In this document: positions 27,371-35,868 of the stretch, in pieces
How positions within the stretch are numbered: position 1 is the first letter of the stretch
Layout of the letters: each line of letters begins with the position of its first letter
NCBI RefSeq assembly: GCF_001593955.1
Contig: NZ_LTAZ01000007.1
Coordinates: 90,132 to 154,131 of the forward strand
Direction: 5' to 3'
DNA: 64,000 nt
DNA from: Halalkalicoccus paucihalophilus
GTDB taxonomy: Archaea > Halobacteriota > Halobacteria > Halobacteriales > Halalkalicoccaceae
The notes under the pieces: model-generated
Databases searched by the model: none
Seen by the model: the letters and a program-made list of their open reading frames with translations, nothing else
Told to the model about the DNA's origin: nothing
Position numbers and translations under genes: made by a program

Positions 27371-27637
27371 GTGTCACTACCACCCGAACAGGCCGGCTAC
27401 CAGCCCATGCAACCCGAACCCAACGAGAGGCAAGAACGTATCGATACGACCGACCGTCGGACGTCGCCGAGTGCCGGATGGCAAGCGGTGTACGCCGCGA
27501 TGGGTGTCTCACCGAGCGGGGATGTAGAAGACGAAGAGACGGCACCGAAACGTGATCGAATACCCGAACGCGAGCAGTCAACCGAGGCGAGCGCGGGCGA
27601 AAACCACGCTTCGGTGGACCCATCGCCAGTCGTCTGA
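27371..27637 (+). CDS. Hypothetical acidic, Pro-rich small protein
   Basis: An 88-residue frame beginning with GTG (MSLPPEQAGYQPMQPEPNE) with a core GWQAVYAAMGVSPSGDVEDE and a disordered, charged tail. ATG 27407 is a possible later start. No family is recognised. Codon choice is reasonable for this genome but not strong, and no clear TATA box precedes it. It lies between the RPA operon and the ribbon-helix-helix gene on the same strand. Confidence 0.4.
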   Translation: MSLPPEQAGYQPMQPEPNERQERIDTTDRRTSPSAGWQAVYAAMGVSPSGDVEDEETAPKRDRIPEREQSTEASAGENHASVDPSPVV

Positions 27638-27675
27638 CGAACGCTTAAGTGTTTTACGAGCGAAGTGAGGGGAGA

Positions 27676-28086
27676 ATGGGCAACAAGAACAAAACGATCT
27701 CGTTTCGCGTCAACGAGGACGTCTTCGAGACGTTACGGGAGATCGCAGAGGAACGTGACATCTCGCTTTCGGCTGTGTTTCGCGACTACGTCGACACGTT
27801 GGTTGCCCACGACGGTCAGGTGCGGGTCGTTCCCGAAGGCGAAGCGACTGGAGAGGACACCGAGGAGTTCCCACCGAAGGTGGAGGTACCAAAGAGCTTC
27901 GTCCGCGAGCACGAGCGCCTCGAACTCGAGGCTGAACACCTCCGCGACCAACTCGACGAGCACAAACGCTACATCACGCAGTTACGCCAACGGCTCGACG
28001 AGGGCGAGGAGATCGAGGAGGTCGTCCACCTCGAGGAACTCGACCGCGAGAACGGGAAAGCCGAGGACCCCTACAGGCTGGGTTAG
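27676..28086 (+). CDS. Ribbon-helix-helix protein with C-terminal coiled coil
   Basis: A 136-residue protein. Residues 1-45 are a CopG/MetJ-type ribbon-helix-helix (KTISFRVNEDVFETLREIAEE, then SLSAVFRDYVDTLV). Residues about 75-125 are a Glu/Leu/Arg-rich coiled coil (HERLELEAEHLRDQLDEHKR). DNA binding as a dimer is likely; the target is unknown. The start at 27676 is chosen because the conserved fold begins there. The stop overlaps the end of the convergent gene at 28083 by four bases. Confidence 0.85.
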   Translation: MGNKNKTISFRVNEDVFETLREIAEERDISLSAVFRDYVDTLVAHDGQVRVVPEGEATGEDTEEFPPKVEVPKSFVREHERLELEAEHLRDQLDEHKRYITQLRQRLDEGEEIEEVVHLEELDRENGKAEDPYRLG

Positions 28087-28538
28087 CCCGAGAGTTCGCG
28101 TTTCTTCTCGCTTGCCACCCGCTCGGCCTCGTCGTTCCCGTCGACGCCCGCGAGCGCCTCGATCGCCTCGAGCGTTCTGACCGAATCGTCGAGAAACGAG
28201 AGGACGTCGCCGGGATACGCATAGACCATGTAGTCGTCGCTCATCACGTCGACGATCGCCTCGGGACCGAGGCCGCCGGCTCGAAGTTCGAGGAGGTAGC
28301 GCATGAACTTGCGTTCGGGATGCCCACAGTAGGGGTTGGTGTCACAGCCACAGTCGAGGAAGTCCTGTGCGAATTCCAGGACACGCTCGCGGGAGGCCTC
28401 ATCGAGTTTCTCCAAGCCCTCCCCCTGAAAGAGCAAGTCGAGCGTCGCTCCCTTGAACGCCCCCTTCGGGATCGAGGTCTCGAGTTGGGAGACGAGTTGG
28501 CGGTGGTTCTTGACGTAGATCTTGTCCGTGATCGCCAC
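28083..28538 (-). CDS. Conserved haloarchaeal protein of unknown function
   Basis: A 151-residue, mostly helical protein. A conserved block FAQDFLDCGCDTNPYCGHPERKF (about residues 56-78) carries three cysteines and a histidine that could bind metal, followed by MRYLLELRAGGLGPEAIVDVMSDDYMVYAYPGD. I recognise it as widely conserved in haloarchaea but do not know a function. The tail contains a Glu/Lys-rich helix. It is read convergently with the ribbon-helix-helix gene. Confidence 0.8.
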   Translation of the reverse strand: MAITDKIYVKNHRQLVSQLETSIPKGAFKGATLDLLFQGEGLEKLDEASRERVLEFAQDFLDCGCDTNPYCGHPERKFMRYLLELRAGGLGPEAIVDVMSDDYMVYAYPGDVLSFLDDSVRTLEAIEALAGVDGNDEAERVASEKKRELSG

Positions 28539-28741
28539 GATGGAAGGCTCTACGGGCCGCGATCACAAAAGCGCCCGGTCCTATTCGAGGGTGACGTCCC
28601 GTATCTCGCTTCAGACGGTACTCCCTGCTACAGTGACGCCCATTGAAACGAGCAGGGTATCCTACTAACCAGTGATAGCACACCCCACGTCCTCGAAGAG
28701 TCGTAACGTATTTCAGCCACAGGGCGAGTAGGAGTGGGTGT

Positions 28742-28815
28742 GTCCGGGTTGGGGTAGTGGACTATCCTTCAGCCTTGTGGAGGCTGAGACGCGGGTTCAA
28801 TTCTCGCACCTGGAC
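28742..28815 (+). tRNA. tRNA-His (GTG)
   Basis: A full cloverleaf of 74 bases without encoded CCA. The acceptor arms GTCCGGGT and ACCTGGAC pair over eight positions. The anticodon stem CAGCC/GGCTG encloses TTGTGGA with anticodon GTG. The T arm is GCGGG-TTCAATT-CTCGC. The extra base pair at the top is G-1 with C73, the identity element of tRNA-His, here encoded in the gene. Confidence 0.95.
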
Positions 28816-28966
28816 CTCTTTCGAACGATAGCTCACGAGCGGGTGCTCTCGCCGGAAACCCCCCTCTCGAACGCTGAAGAGGCAGTAAGCTCCGTTCGAC
28901 TCTACCCGGTACCCGGATCTAGAACAGCGGCGCTTTCGGCGGCCGACGTGGTCTGTAAAAACGGCG

Positions 28967-29095
28967 TTACTCCGAGGGGTCGTTACCGCGCTGGAACAGG
29001 TAGGTCATCTCCCACAGCGCCGACTCGAAATCGTTCTCGTCGCAGGCGCTTTCGAGCTGTCGGTACAGCGAGTCGGAGACGGTGATCTCTGGCAT
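28967..29095 (-). CDS. 42-residue antitoxin-like (RHH-type) small protein
   Basis: ATG at 29095 to TAA at 28967 encodes MPEITVSDSLYRQLESA followed by ESALWEMTYLFQRG. The short beta strand followed by two helices looks like a ribbon-helix-helix dimerisation unit. Very similar tiny proteins (I recall DUF7557) are common in haloarchaea. Codon use is typical of the genome. No toxin-like partner is visible beside it: tRNA-His is upstream on the other strand and Hsp20 is divergent. Confidence 0.7.
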   Translation of the reverse strand: MPEITVSDSLYRQLESACDENDFESALWEMTYLFQRGNDPSE

Positions 29096-29185
29096 CACCG
29101 ATCAGTACAACTGCTTGCCATAAGAAGCTACTGCGATTCGAAATCGAGTAAATTTTCGTTCAGGTGTTAGCACATTTCTCGTAAA

Positions 29186-29194
29186 TTTTATATA
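29186..29194 (+). promoter_or_regulatory. TATA box of the hsp20 gene
   Basis: TTTTATATA within a very A/T-rich stretch lies 30-38 bases before the Hsp20 ATG, giving a leader of about 10 bases. The strongly A/T-rich DNA around the box is typical of a high-output, stress-inducible haloarchaeal promoter. Confidence 0.6.
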
Positions 29195-29223
29195 GAATTG
29201 TAAACAATATACTACCGATCATT

Positions 29224-29643
29224 ATGGCAATGCGACGCTACCCCTTCGAGGAGATGGATCGAATGTTCGAACAGATGCGCCGTTCGATGTGGGACGGCTG
29301 GGCCGACCGGCCAGCGCTCCCGGACGGCAACGTCGGGATCAACCTGAGTCTCGACACCGACGACGAGGGCTACGTCGTACTGGCGGACATGCCGGGCTTC
29401 GAGAAGGAGGAGATCGACCTCCGATTCGACGACGGGGTCCTGTCAGTCGAGGCGTCCCACGAGAGACGCGAAGACGACGCGACTACCGCTCGGCGGCACA
29501 CTCGCCACGTCCACGAACGGCTCCACGTCGGCGACGTGATCGACGAGGAGATCAGCGCGACCTACCGAAACGGCGTTCTCGAAGTTCGGCTCCCGACTCG
29601 CGAGGAGGTCTCGGACGACGGATCGCGTATCGACATCGACTGA
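29224..29643 (+). CDS. Hsp20/alpha-crystallin small heat-shock protein
   Basis: A 139-residue small heat-shock protein, an ATP-independent holdase that oligomerises. The alpha-crystallin domain spans residues about 38-130: VGINLSLDTDDEGYVVLADMPGF, EKEEIDLRFDDGVLSVEASH, then a variable loop and ATYRNGVLEVRLP. The IxI/V C-terminal motif appears as RIDID at the end. It is monocistronic, with a strong A/T-rich promoter, and an oligo-T run (ATTTTTC) just after the stop that may terminate transcription. Confidence 0.92.
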   Translation: MAMRRYPFEEMDRMFEQMRRSMWDGWADRPALPDGNVGINLSLDTDDEGYVVLADMPGFEKEEIDLRFDDGVLSVEASHERREDDATTARRHTRHVHERLHVGDVIDEEISATYRNGVLEVRLPTREEVSDDGSRIDID

Positions 29644-29657
29644 CGAATTTTTCGACG

Positions 29658-30884
29658 CTATCGATCCCAGCGCTGATCGGAGCTACGGTTCCGTGGCGGT
29701 GGTGAGCGGTCGGAATCGGGATCGGGTTCGTCGGCCGCCCGTTTTGCGGCCTCGATCGAGCCGCTCGATTGGATGATATCGAGCGCGGTCATCAGGTCCG
29801 TGCGGGAGATCAACCCGACGAGTTCGTCGTTTTCGACGACGAGCAGGCGTCCGATTCGGCGCTGTTGCATCCGGTTGAGGGCCTCCATCGCCTCGGCGTC
29901 GGGCTCGATCGTCTCCAGTTCGGTGGTCATCACGTCCGCGACGGTGAAGGCGTCCCGCTCGACGGCGTCGACCCCACGGGCGTCCGAGAGGGTGACGATC
30001 CCGACGAGCCGACCGTTCTCCATCACGGGGTAGCCGGTGTGGCGCTCCGAGAACATCCGTTCTAAGAGGTCGGCAACCGAGGTGTCGGGCGAAACGCTGT
30101 CGACCTCCTCGCCGGGAGTCATGATATCGTCGACGTGAACCCCCTCGAAGGCGGCGTTCAACACGGTCTGCTGGGCCTCGCCCGAGGCACCGATGTAGAT
30201 GAAAAAGGCGATCCCGATGAGGATGATGTTGAGTTGGAGCAGGCCGAACAGTCCCATGAGCAGCGCGAAGAGCTTTCCCACCTCGGCGGCGATCTGGGTC
30301 GCCCGCGCGAAGGGGCGGTTTCTCGCGAGGAGCGCCCGCAGGACGCGCCCGCCGTCCATCGGGAACGCCGGGAGCATGTTGAAGCCCGCGAGCGCGATAT
30401 TGAGCAGTGCCAGGTAGGCCAGAACGAACACGACGCCGTCGAGTCCCGACGGGACGACGAACAGCAGGAGATACGAGCCGACCCCGACGAAAACGCTGAC
30501 GATGGGGCCCGCGATGGCGATGAGAAGCTCCTGTTTCCAGTCTTCGGGCTGGTCGCTGAGTTGGGCCAAGCCGCCGAAGATCCACAGCGTGATCGAATCG
30601 ATCGGGAAGCCGTAGCGGATCGCCACGAGCGAGTGGCCCAGTTCGTGAAGGATGACGCCCGCGAACAGCCCGATGGCCGCAGCGAGTCCGAGGGCCCACG
30701 GCCGGTAGCCAGTCGTGAGGTCCGCAGCGTCGAGCCCGGTTCCAAAGACGGCGTTCAACGGTCCCACGAGCAGTTCGATCTGCGCGCCGATCAGCCACGC
30801 GAAGATCGGGAGGATCAGCAGAAAAGAGACGTCTAGCTTGATCGGAATTCCGAAAAGCGAGCCGATCCGGAAACTCTTGAACAT
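29658..30884 (-). CDS. Site-2 protease family (M50) metalloprotease with CBS domains
   Basis: A 408-residue membrane protease. The zinc motif HELGH is in the second hydrophobic segment (about residue 88), and the second signature NMLPAFPMDGGRVLRALLA (about residue 178) carries the third metal ligand. Six membrane helices precede two CBS domains (residues about 240-385), which usually sense adenosine ligands. It should cut a membrane-bound substrate, perhaps an anti-sigma-like or regulatory protein; the target is unknown. TATA at 30910-30917 indicates a leaderless mRNA. Confidence 0.93.
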   Translation of the reverse strand: MFKSFRIGSLFGIPIKLDVSFLLILPIFAWLIGAQIELLVGPLNAVFGTGLDAADLTTGYRPWALGLAAAIGLFAGVILHELGHSLVAIRYGFPIDSITLWIFGGLAQLSDQPEDWKQELLIAIAGPIVSVFVGVGSYLLLFVVPSGLDGVVFVLAYLALLNIALAGFNMLPAFPMDGGRVLRALLARNRPFARATQIAAEVGKLFALLMGLFGLLQLNIILIGIAFFIYIGASGEAQQTVLNAAFEGVHVDDIMTPGEEVDSVSPDTSVADLLERMFSERHTGYPVMENGRLVGIVTLSDARGVDAVERDAFTVADVMTTELETIEPDAEAMEALNRMQQRRIGRLLVVENDELVGLISRTDLMTALDIIQSSGSIEAAKRAADEPDPDSDRSPPPRNRSSDQRWDR

Positions 30885-30909
30885 TACCGGGAGATTGGGG
30901 AAGCAGACG

Positions 30910-30917
30910 TATAAAAG
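30910..30917 (-). promoter_or_regulatory. TATA box of the site-2 protease gene
   Basis: CTTTTATA on the minus strand lies 26-33 bases upstream of the ATG, so transcription should start at or within a few bases of the start codon, a leaderless arrangement. Confidence 0.6.
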
Positions 30918-30936
30918 ACGCCACGAGTCACGGCGA

Positions 30937-31842
30937 TCAGCGGTCCCATAGCCGGCTTGCTAGCCTACCGAGAACCGACGCATCGGGCCGACGACGCGCC
31001 ACGATCACGGTCCGATCCGAGCGTCGGCCGACCGCCTGCGGGACCGATCCGACCACTCGGCGGCGAATCAACCCGCGCCGGGTCGCCCCGAACACGACGA
31101 GATCGCAATCCTCGGCGGCCTCGACGATGGCGTCGGCCACATCGGGCACCTCCCGGAGTTCGGCTTCGGTCGGAACCGACAGCAGGTCGGTCGCCTCCGC
31201 GAGGTGCTCGCGGGCGGTCTCGCGTTCGGCCTCGTCGGCGTTCGGGGCGACCACCGAGAGCACGGCCACCGTCGCGTCGTTCGCGCCGGCGACCGCCTCC
31301 GCGACGCTCGCCGCAAGCGGGAGGTGTGGGCCGCCCGCGACCGGCAACAGCACCCGATCGACCCCGTCGGCGGTCGGCCCGATCCGCTCGACGAGCACGT
31401 CACAACCGCTACGGCGAAGGAGGTCGTCGATGGTCGATCCGAGGACGATCCCGTCCCTACGGGACCGGCCGTGCCAGCCGACCAACAGCGCGTCGGCGTC
31501 GAGGTCCGCGGCTGCAGACCGGATCGCACTGGCCACGTCGGTCCCGACGACCACACGACCGTCGACGGGGACGGTGCCGTCGGCGACCGAAAGCGCCCGA
31601 TCGAGGATCTCGCGGCGGTCGCCCGCGAACTCGGTCCTGATGGTCTCGTCCGAGAAGACCGAAAACGGCGAGTCGCGGGGTTTGTGGACGGCGGTGATGA
31701 TCATCACCTCGCCCTTGTTGGCCCGTGCGATGTCGACGGCCGTCCGAACCAGTTGCTCGGCGTAGCTCGGATCGCCGACGGCGACGACCAGTCTGTACCC
31801 GTCGTTCGCCGTCGCGTCGCCCGACGCTGCACCGGTTCCCAT
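30937..31842 (-). CDS. Universal stress protein with two UspA domains
   Basis: A 301-residue protein made of two tandem UspA folds. The first begins RLVVAVGDPSYAEQLVRTAVDIARANKGEVMIITAV, with a long strand-helix core and the ATP-loop-like DALLVGWHGRSRRDGIVLGSTID. The second begins VDRVLLPVAGGPHLPLAASVAEAVAG and ends with the G-rich DLVVFGATRRGLIRRRVVGSVP. The ATP-binding G2XG9XGS/T pattern is visible in both halves, though less perfect in the second. It presumably acts in stress physiology. The C-terminus carries about 30 extra basic residues. It is close to the protease gene on the same strand. Confidence 0.88.
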   Translation of the reverse strand: MGTGAASGDATANDGYRLVVAVGDPSYAEQLVRTAVDIARANKGEVMIITAVHKPRDSPFSVFSDETIRTEFAGDRREILDRALSVADGTVPVDGRVVVGTDVASAIRSAAADLDADALLVGWHGRSRRDGIVLGSTIDDLLRRSGCDVLVERIGPTADGVDRVLLPVAGGPHLPLAASVAEAVAGANDATVAVLSVVAPNADEAERETAREHLAEATDLLSVPTEAELREVPDVADAIVEAAEDCDLVVFGATRRGLIRRRVVGSVPQAVGRRSDRTVIVARRRPDASVLGRLASRLWDR

Positions 31843-32026
31843 GAGTGATGTTCGCTAGCAGTAGTAAAAAGCGTTCAGTCGCCGTCCCACGCGGCGGACG
31901 TTGACCTCGACAGCCAGTGGGCTCGACGCAGCGGCGGGTTTCTACTCGCGACGCTCGGGCTGTTGCTCGCGCTGTGAGCGCCCGGAGAGTGACAGGCACA
32001 AATACCTCCCGCTCGTAGGGCAGCCA

Positions 32027-34078
32027 GTGTCAACGCAGCGCCAGCGGGTCGGGACGCTCTTTCTCCACGGGACCGGCGACGACTACCTCGCCGTGCCCAT
32101 CAGGGACGACGAGCGGCTGTTCCAGGCCGTCCTCGAACTGAAGGAGACGAAGGCGGGCCCCCGACCCGGGAAGTTCCGCATCAAGCGCGACTCGACCCAG
32201 GAGCCACGCAGCCCCGAGGAGTTCGTCGAGTTCGCCCGCGGGGCCGACCGAATCAGGATCTCCGAACAGACCTCACGGGAGGGACGCGACGAACTCCGCG
32301 AGATGCTTGCGGGCTACCAGCTCGATGCGCGTGTCGTCAGGACCTGTCGACTATGTGCGGCGGCGGGACGGTACTCGCCGATAACGGAGGAAACGGCGAT
32401 CGAAACGGGCCGGGAACAGATCTGTCCGGACTGTGCGTTCATCGAACTCGAACGCGAACTCTCGTACGCGGGCGGCGTGACGGGCGCGGCCGAAGACAGG
32501 CTAAAGGATCTGTTGCTGGAAGTTCAGGACTTGGAACGGATCACGAACCTCCTGCAGGGTCAGCTCGATCCCGACCTCACGAAGTTCGACGAGATCAGCG
32601 CGACGACCGACGAGGTCGATCCCGTCCCCGTCTCCTCGCTCGATCTGCACCCGGAACTACAGGGCCTGCTGGAGGGACGGTTCGACGACCTGCTGCCGGT
32701 CCAGAGCCTCGCCGTCGAAAACGGACTGTTCGAGGAACAAGACCAGCTCGTCGTCTCGGCGACGGCGACGGGGAAAACCCTCGTGGGGGAGATGGCCGGG
32801 ATCGACCGTGTGCTCAAGGGAGAAGGCAAGATGCTCTTTCTCGTACCCCTCGTGGCGCTCGCGAACCAAAAACACGAGGACTTTCGCGACGAGTACGGCG
32901 ATCTGGTCGACGTCACCCTGCGCGTGGGCGCGAGCCGGGTCAGGGACGACGGCAACCGCTTCGATCCCGGTGCGGACGTGATCGTCGGCACCTACGAGGG
33001 GATCGACCACGCGCTGCGGACGGGGCGGGATCTCGGCGACATCGGCACGGTCGTCATCGACGAGGTCCACACCCTGAAGGAAGACGAGCGGGGCCATCGC
33101 CTCGACGGGCTGATCGCCCGGCTGAAGGACTACTGCGAGCAGCGCTCACAGTCGCGACAACGCTACGGCGGTGCACAGTGGATCTACCTCTCGGCGACCG
33201 TCGGCAACCCCGAGTGGCTCGCCCAGAAGCTCGAGGCGCGGCTCATCGAGTTCGAGGAACGGCCCATCCCGATCGAGCGCCACCTCACCTTCGCCGACGG
33301 CGCAGAGAAACCGCGCATCGAAAACAGGCTCGTCAAGCGGGAGTTCGACCGGGAGTCCTCGAAGGGGTATCAGGGTCAGACCATCATCTTCACCAACTCC
33401 CGGCGGCGGTGTCACGAGATCAGTCGAAAGATCGAGTACAACGCCGCGCCGTACCACGCGGGGCTGGATTACGGCCGGCGCAAGAAGGTCGAGCGGATGT
33501 TCGCAGACCAAGAACTCTCGGCGGTCGTGACGACGGCGGCGCTCGCGGCGGGCGTCGACTTCCCTGCCTCGCAGGTGATCTTCGACTCGCTGGCGATGGG
33601 CATCGAGTGGCTCTCGGTCCAGGAGTTCCACCAGATGCTCGGGCGGGCGGGCCGTCCCGACTATCACGATCGGGGGACGGTCTACCTGCTCGTCGAACCC
33701 GACTGTGCGTACCACAACAGCATGGAGGGTACCGAGGACGAGGTCGCCTTCACCCTGCTGAAAGACGAAATGGAGCCCGTGCGCACGCACTACGACGAGT
33801 CGGCGGCGATCGAGGAGACGCTCGCGAACGTGACCGTCGGGGGTAAACGCGCAAAAACGCTCAACGACCGCATGATCGGCGAGATTCCGACCACTCACGC
33901 CATCGGCAAACTCCTAGAATACAAGTTCATCGACGGCCTCTCCCCGACACCGCTCGGGCGGGCCATCACCCGACACTTCCTCGCGCCCGACGAGGCGTTC
34001 AAGATCCTCGACGGGATCCGAAAGGGCGAGGACCCCCTCGACATCGTCGCTGAGATGGAACTGTACGACGAAGACTGA
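32027..34078 (+). CDS. Ski2/Hel308-like DEAD/DEAH-box helicase with zinc finger
   Basis: A 683-residue superfamily 2 helicase. The order is an N-terminal domain, a zinc finger with CRLC and CPDC (about residues 105-140), the Q/P-loop VVSATATGKTLVGE (about residue 240), DEVHTL, the SAT motif YLSATVGNPEW, TIIFTNSRRRCHEIS, AGVDFPAS and the QMLGRAGR arginine-finger motif. A helical C-terminal domain follows. Haloarchaeal helicases of this type (I recall DUF5814) are uncharacterised. The GTG at 32027 is preferred to ATG 31901 because a TATA-like AAATAC near 32000 places the transcript start on it. Confidence 0.9.
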   Translation: MSTQRQRVGTLFLHGTGDDYLAVPIRDDERLFQAVLELKETKAGPRPGKFRIKRDSTQEPRSPEEFVEFARGADRIRISEQTSREGRDELREMLAGYQLDARVVRTCRLCAAAGRYSPITEETAIETGREQICPDCAFIELERELSYAGGVTGAAEDRLKDLLLEVQDLERITNLLQGQLDPDLTKFDEISATTDEVDPVPVSSLDLHPELQGLLEGRFDDLLPVQSLAVENGLFEEQDQLVVSATATGKTLVGEMAGIDRVLKGEGKMLFLVPLVALANQKHEDFRDEYGDLVDVTLRVGASRVRDDGNRFDPGADVIVGTYEGIDHALRTGRDLGDIGTVVIDEVHTLKEDERGHRLDGLIARLKDYCEQRSQSRQRYGGAQWIYLSATVGNPEWLAQKLEARLIEFEERPIPIERHLTFADGAEKPRIENRLVKREFDRESSKGYQGQTIIFTNSRRRCHEISRKIEYNAAPYHAGLDYGRRKKVERMFADQELSAVVTTAALAAGVDFPASQVIFDSLAMGIEWLSVQEFHQMLGRAGRPDYHDRGTVYLLVEPDCAYHNSMEGTEDEVAFTLLKDEMEPVRTHYDESAAIEETLANVTVGGKRAKTLNDRMIGEIPTTHAIGKLLEYKFIDGLSPTPLGRAITRHFLAPDEAFKILDGIRKGEDPLDIVAEMELYDED

Positions 34079-34276
34079 CCGGACCAGGGTTCAAGTCAGG
34101 TCACTCGGGTCGGTCGGTTCGCCGTTCGGTCCATCGGTCTTCGGCGACGAACCACGAGACGACGAGCGCAAGGGGGCGCATCCTCTCGGGACGTGGCAGG
34201 CGAATGATGTCGGTATGGGATAAATAGGTGCTCTAGCCACCGCATGACACCGGTCGACCGATGCGCCGTCGGAGGA

Positions 34277-34546
34277 TCAAACGAGCGCGAGGAGGGGTGT
34301 AAAGGCGATGTTCAGATAGGCGAGCAGTATCACGAGCAGCGCGCCCGGAACACCGCCGATCGCGACGATCAGGAGAACGATCGGCGTGATCTCGACGCCG
34401 AATCCGAACACCGACGCGAGGATCAGAGCGACGAGACCGACGACCGCGTTAACGATGAACGGGCGAACGGTGTGGATCACGCGGTACGAACCAAGCAGGA
34501 GGACGATAACCGCGATCAGGATCGCGATTTCGAGACCGGTAACCAT
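34277..34546 (-). CDS. BofA-like (pro-sigma-K processing inhibitor) membrane protein
   Basis: An 89-residue, very hydrophobic protein with three or four membrane segments (LEIAILIAVIVLLLGSYRVIH, then VNAVVGLVALILASVFG). The NAVVGL pattern and the closing GGVPGALLVILLAYLNIAF match the BofA family, which in Bacillus forms an inhibitory complex with a site-2 protease. Haloarchaea have no sigma factors, so a different membrane role is likely. A GTG 15 bases upstream (34561) is an alternative start. A site-2 protease gene lies 3.4 kb away at 29658. Confidence 0.82.
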   Translation of the reverse strand: MVTGLEIAILIAVIVLLLGSYRVIHTVRPFIVNAVVGLVALILASVFGFGVEITPIVLLIVAIGGVPGALLVILLAYLNIAFTPLLALV

Positions 34547-34613
34547 ACCGGCGATAGACACGCGGCCGGTAAGAACGAAACGTTTTCGTTATCGGCGGGA
34601 AAACAAGGGGTAC

Positions 34614-34686
34614 GGGACCGTGGGGTAGCTTGGTATCCTTGCGGCCTTGGGTGCCGTTGACCCCGGTTCAAATCCGGGCGGTCCCA
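34614..34686 (+). tRNA. tRNA-Pro (TGG)
   Basis: A 73-base tRNA with acceptor GGGACCG pairing with CGGTCCC and discriminator A. The anticodon stem GCGGC/GCCGT (one G-T pair) holds CTTGGGT with anticodon TGG. The T arm CCCGG-TTCAAAT-CCGGG is perfect. No intron interrupts the anticodon loop. Confidence 0.96.
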
Positions 34687-34864
34687 CTGCGATTCTTCGA
34701 GGGACGATCGTGCCGAGCGAATCGCTCGTCCATGAACTGATCGCGCCGCTATCGAGTGACGATCCACGCCACGGGAGGGTGCTATCCGTCCGGTCGAGTC
34801 GTCGGCGCGGACTGGCTTCGGGTGAAATGAGAGCCCATTTAGCGCCCGACGCCAAACGATCGGT

Positions 34865-35479
34865 ATGGCGACGGCAGACGTACAGCGACGGGCGAAGGAT
34901 CGGCCACTGGCGGCGGCGCTCGTGCTCACGGCACTGGGCTACACGCTCGTTATCGGGACGTTCGCCGGTGTCGTCCCGCTGTATCCCGATATCGGCGAGG
35001 CGGGCGTCGATCTGCTCTCACACGCGATCGCACTCGTCAACACGACCGCGACGGTATCGCTCGCGCTCGGGTGGTACTGGATCCGGAAGGGCGAGATCGA
35101 CAGGCACAGGAACGCCATGGTGCTGTCGTTCGTCCTGATCGTGTTGTTCCTCCTACTGTATCTCCCGAAGGTCGGCGGCGGCGGCGAGAAACACTTCGTC
35201 CTCGCGACCCAGTACGCGTGGGTACCGTTGTGGGAGTGGGTCTATCCGGCGTATTTGGCTATGCTCGCGATCCACATCGTCCTCTCAGTGCTCGCGGTGC
35301 CGCTCGTGCTGTATGCGATCGTTCTCGGGCTGACCCACACGCCGGGCGAACTCACCGAGACTCGCCACGCGGCGGTGGGTAGACTCGCCGCAGGAACGTG
35401 GATCCTGAGCCTCTCCCTCGGCGTCGTCACTTACGTCATGCTCAACCACCTCTACGCCGCCGAGTTCGTCCCCGCCTAA
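34865..35479 (+). CDS. DUF420 family membrane protein
   Basis: A 204-residue protein with five to six membrane helices. The central HAIALVNTTATVSLALGWYWIRKGEIDRHRNAM, with the following LPKVGGGGEKHFV, is the DUF420 signature, including conserved histidines that could bind haem or a metal. In bacteria DUF420 proteins occur with cytochrome oxidase or its assembly genes, so a role in respiratory complex biogenesis is possible; no such genes lie beside it here. The start follows a TATA-like TTTAGCG by about 30 bases. Confidence 0.88.
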   Translation: MATADVQRRAKDRPLAAALVLTALGYTLVIGTFAGVVPLYPDIGEAGVDLLSHAIALVNTTATVSLALGWYWIRKGEIDRHRNAMVLSFVLIVLFLLLYLPKVGGGGEKHFVLATQYAWVPLWEWVYPAYLAMLAIHIVLSVLAVPLVLYAIVLGLTHTPGELTETRHAAVGRLAAGTWILSLSLGVVTYVMLNHLYAAEFVPA

Positions 35480-35550
35480 CCCCGGGGTAGGCGGGGCGGT
35501 AATCGTCACGTTAGCGTAGGATCATATACGGGTATCGTCTTCGGTAAACC

Positions 35551-35829
35551 ATGAGTACGATCGCTCCGGTCGAAAACGGGGTGGCAGTTCGGACCGCACG
35601 TCAAGCGGAACACGAGGAACTCACGACGACGATAATCGAGACGCTTGCAGCGGCCGAAGGGGTCGATCCGCTCAACCTCGACATCCGAATCGGGGACGTC
35701 GTCGATCCGGACGCGCTGAACGCGCTGTTCGACCCGGCGACGGACCGATCGGGCCGGGTTACCGTTCCGCTCGCGGGCTATCTCGTTCGAGTGAGCGCAA
35801 CCGGCGAGGTCGCGCTCTATCGCTCGTAA
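35551..35829 (+). CDS. HalOD1 output-domain protein
   Basis: A 92-residue single-domain protein. The fold reads EELTTTIIETLAAAEGVDPLNLD, then VVDPDALNALFD, GRVTVPLAGYLVRVSATGEVAL, the HalOD1 pattern found in haloarchaeal signalling proteins. Here it stands alone, with no receiver or sensor fused. A TATA-like CATATACGG lies about 25 bases upstream, so it is monocistronic. The partner it signals to is unknown. Confidence 0.88.
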   Translation: MSTIAPVENGVAVRTARQAEHEELTTTIIETLAAAEGVDPLNLDIRIGDVVDPDALNALFDPATDRSGRVTVPLAGYLVRVSATGEVALYRS

Positions 35830-35868
35830 CAGGTCTGTAAAACGTCGACTCGGTAGAACAGGACTGCC

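Noticed and set aside
32353..33846. 497-codon frame overlapping the helicase gene
   Set aside because: Arg/Gly-rich shadow frame; the overlapping helicase has all its motifs in its own frame.
34081..34110. GGGTTCAAGTCAGG resembling a tRNA T arm
   Set aside because: No acceptor or anticodon stem can be formed around it.
34101..34181. 26-codon minus-strand frame after the helicase gene
   Set aside because: Too short, no motif and no promoter; likely chance.
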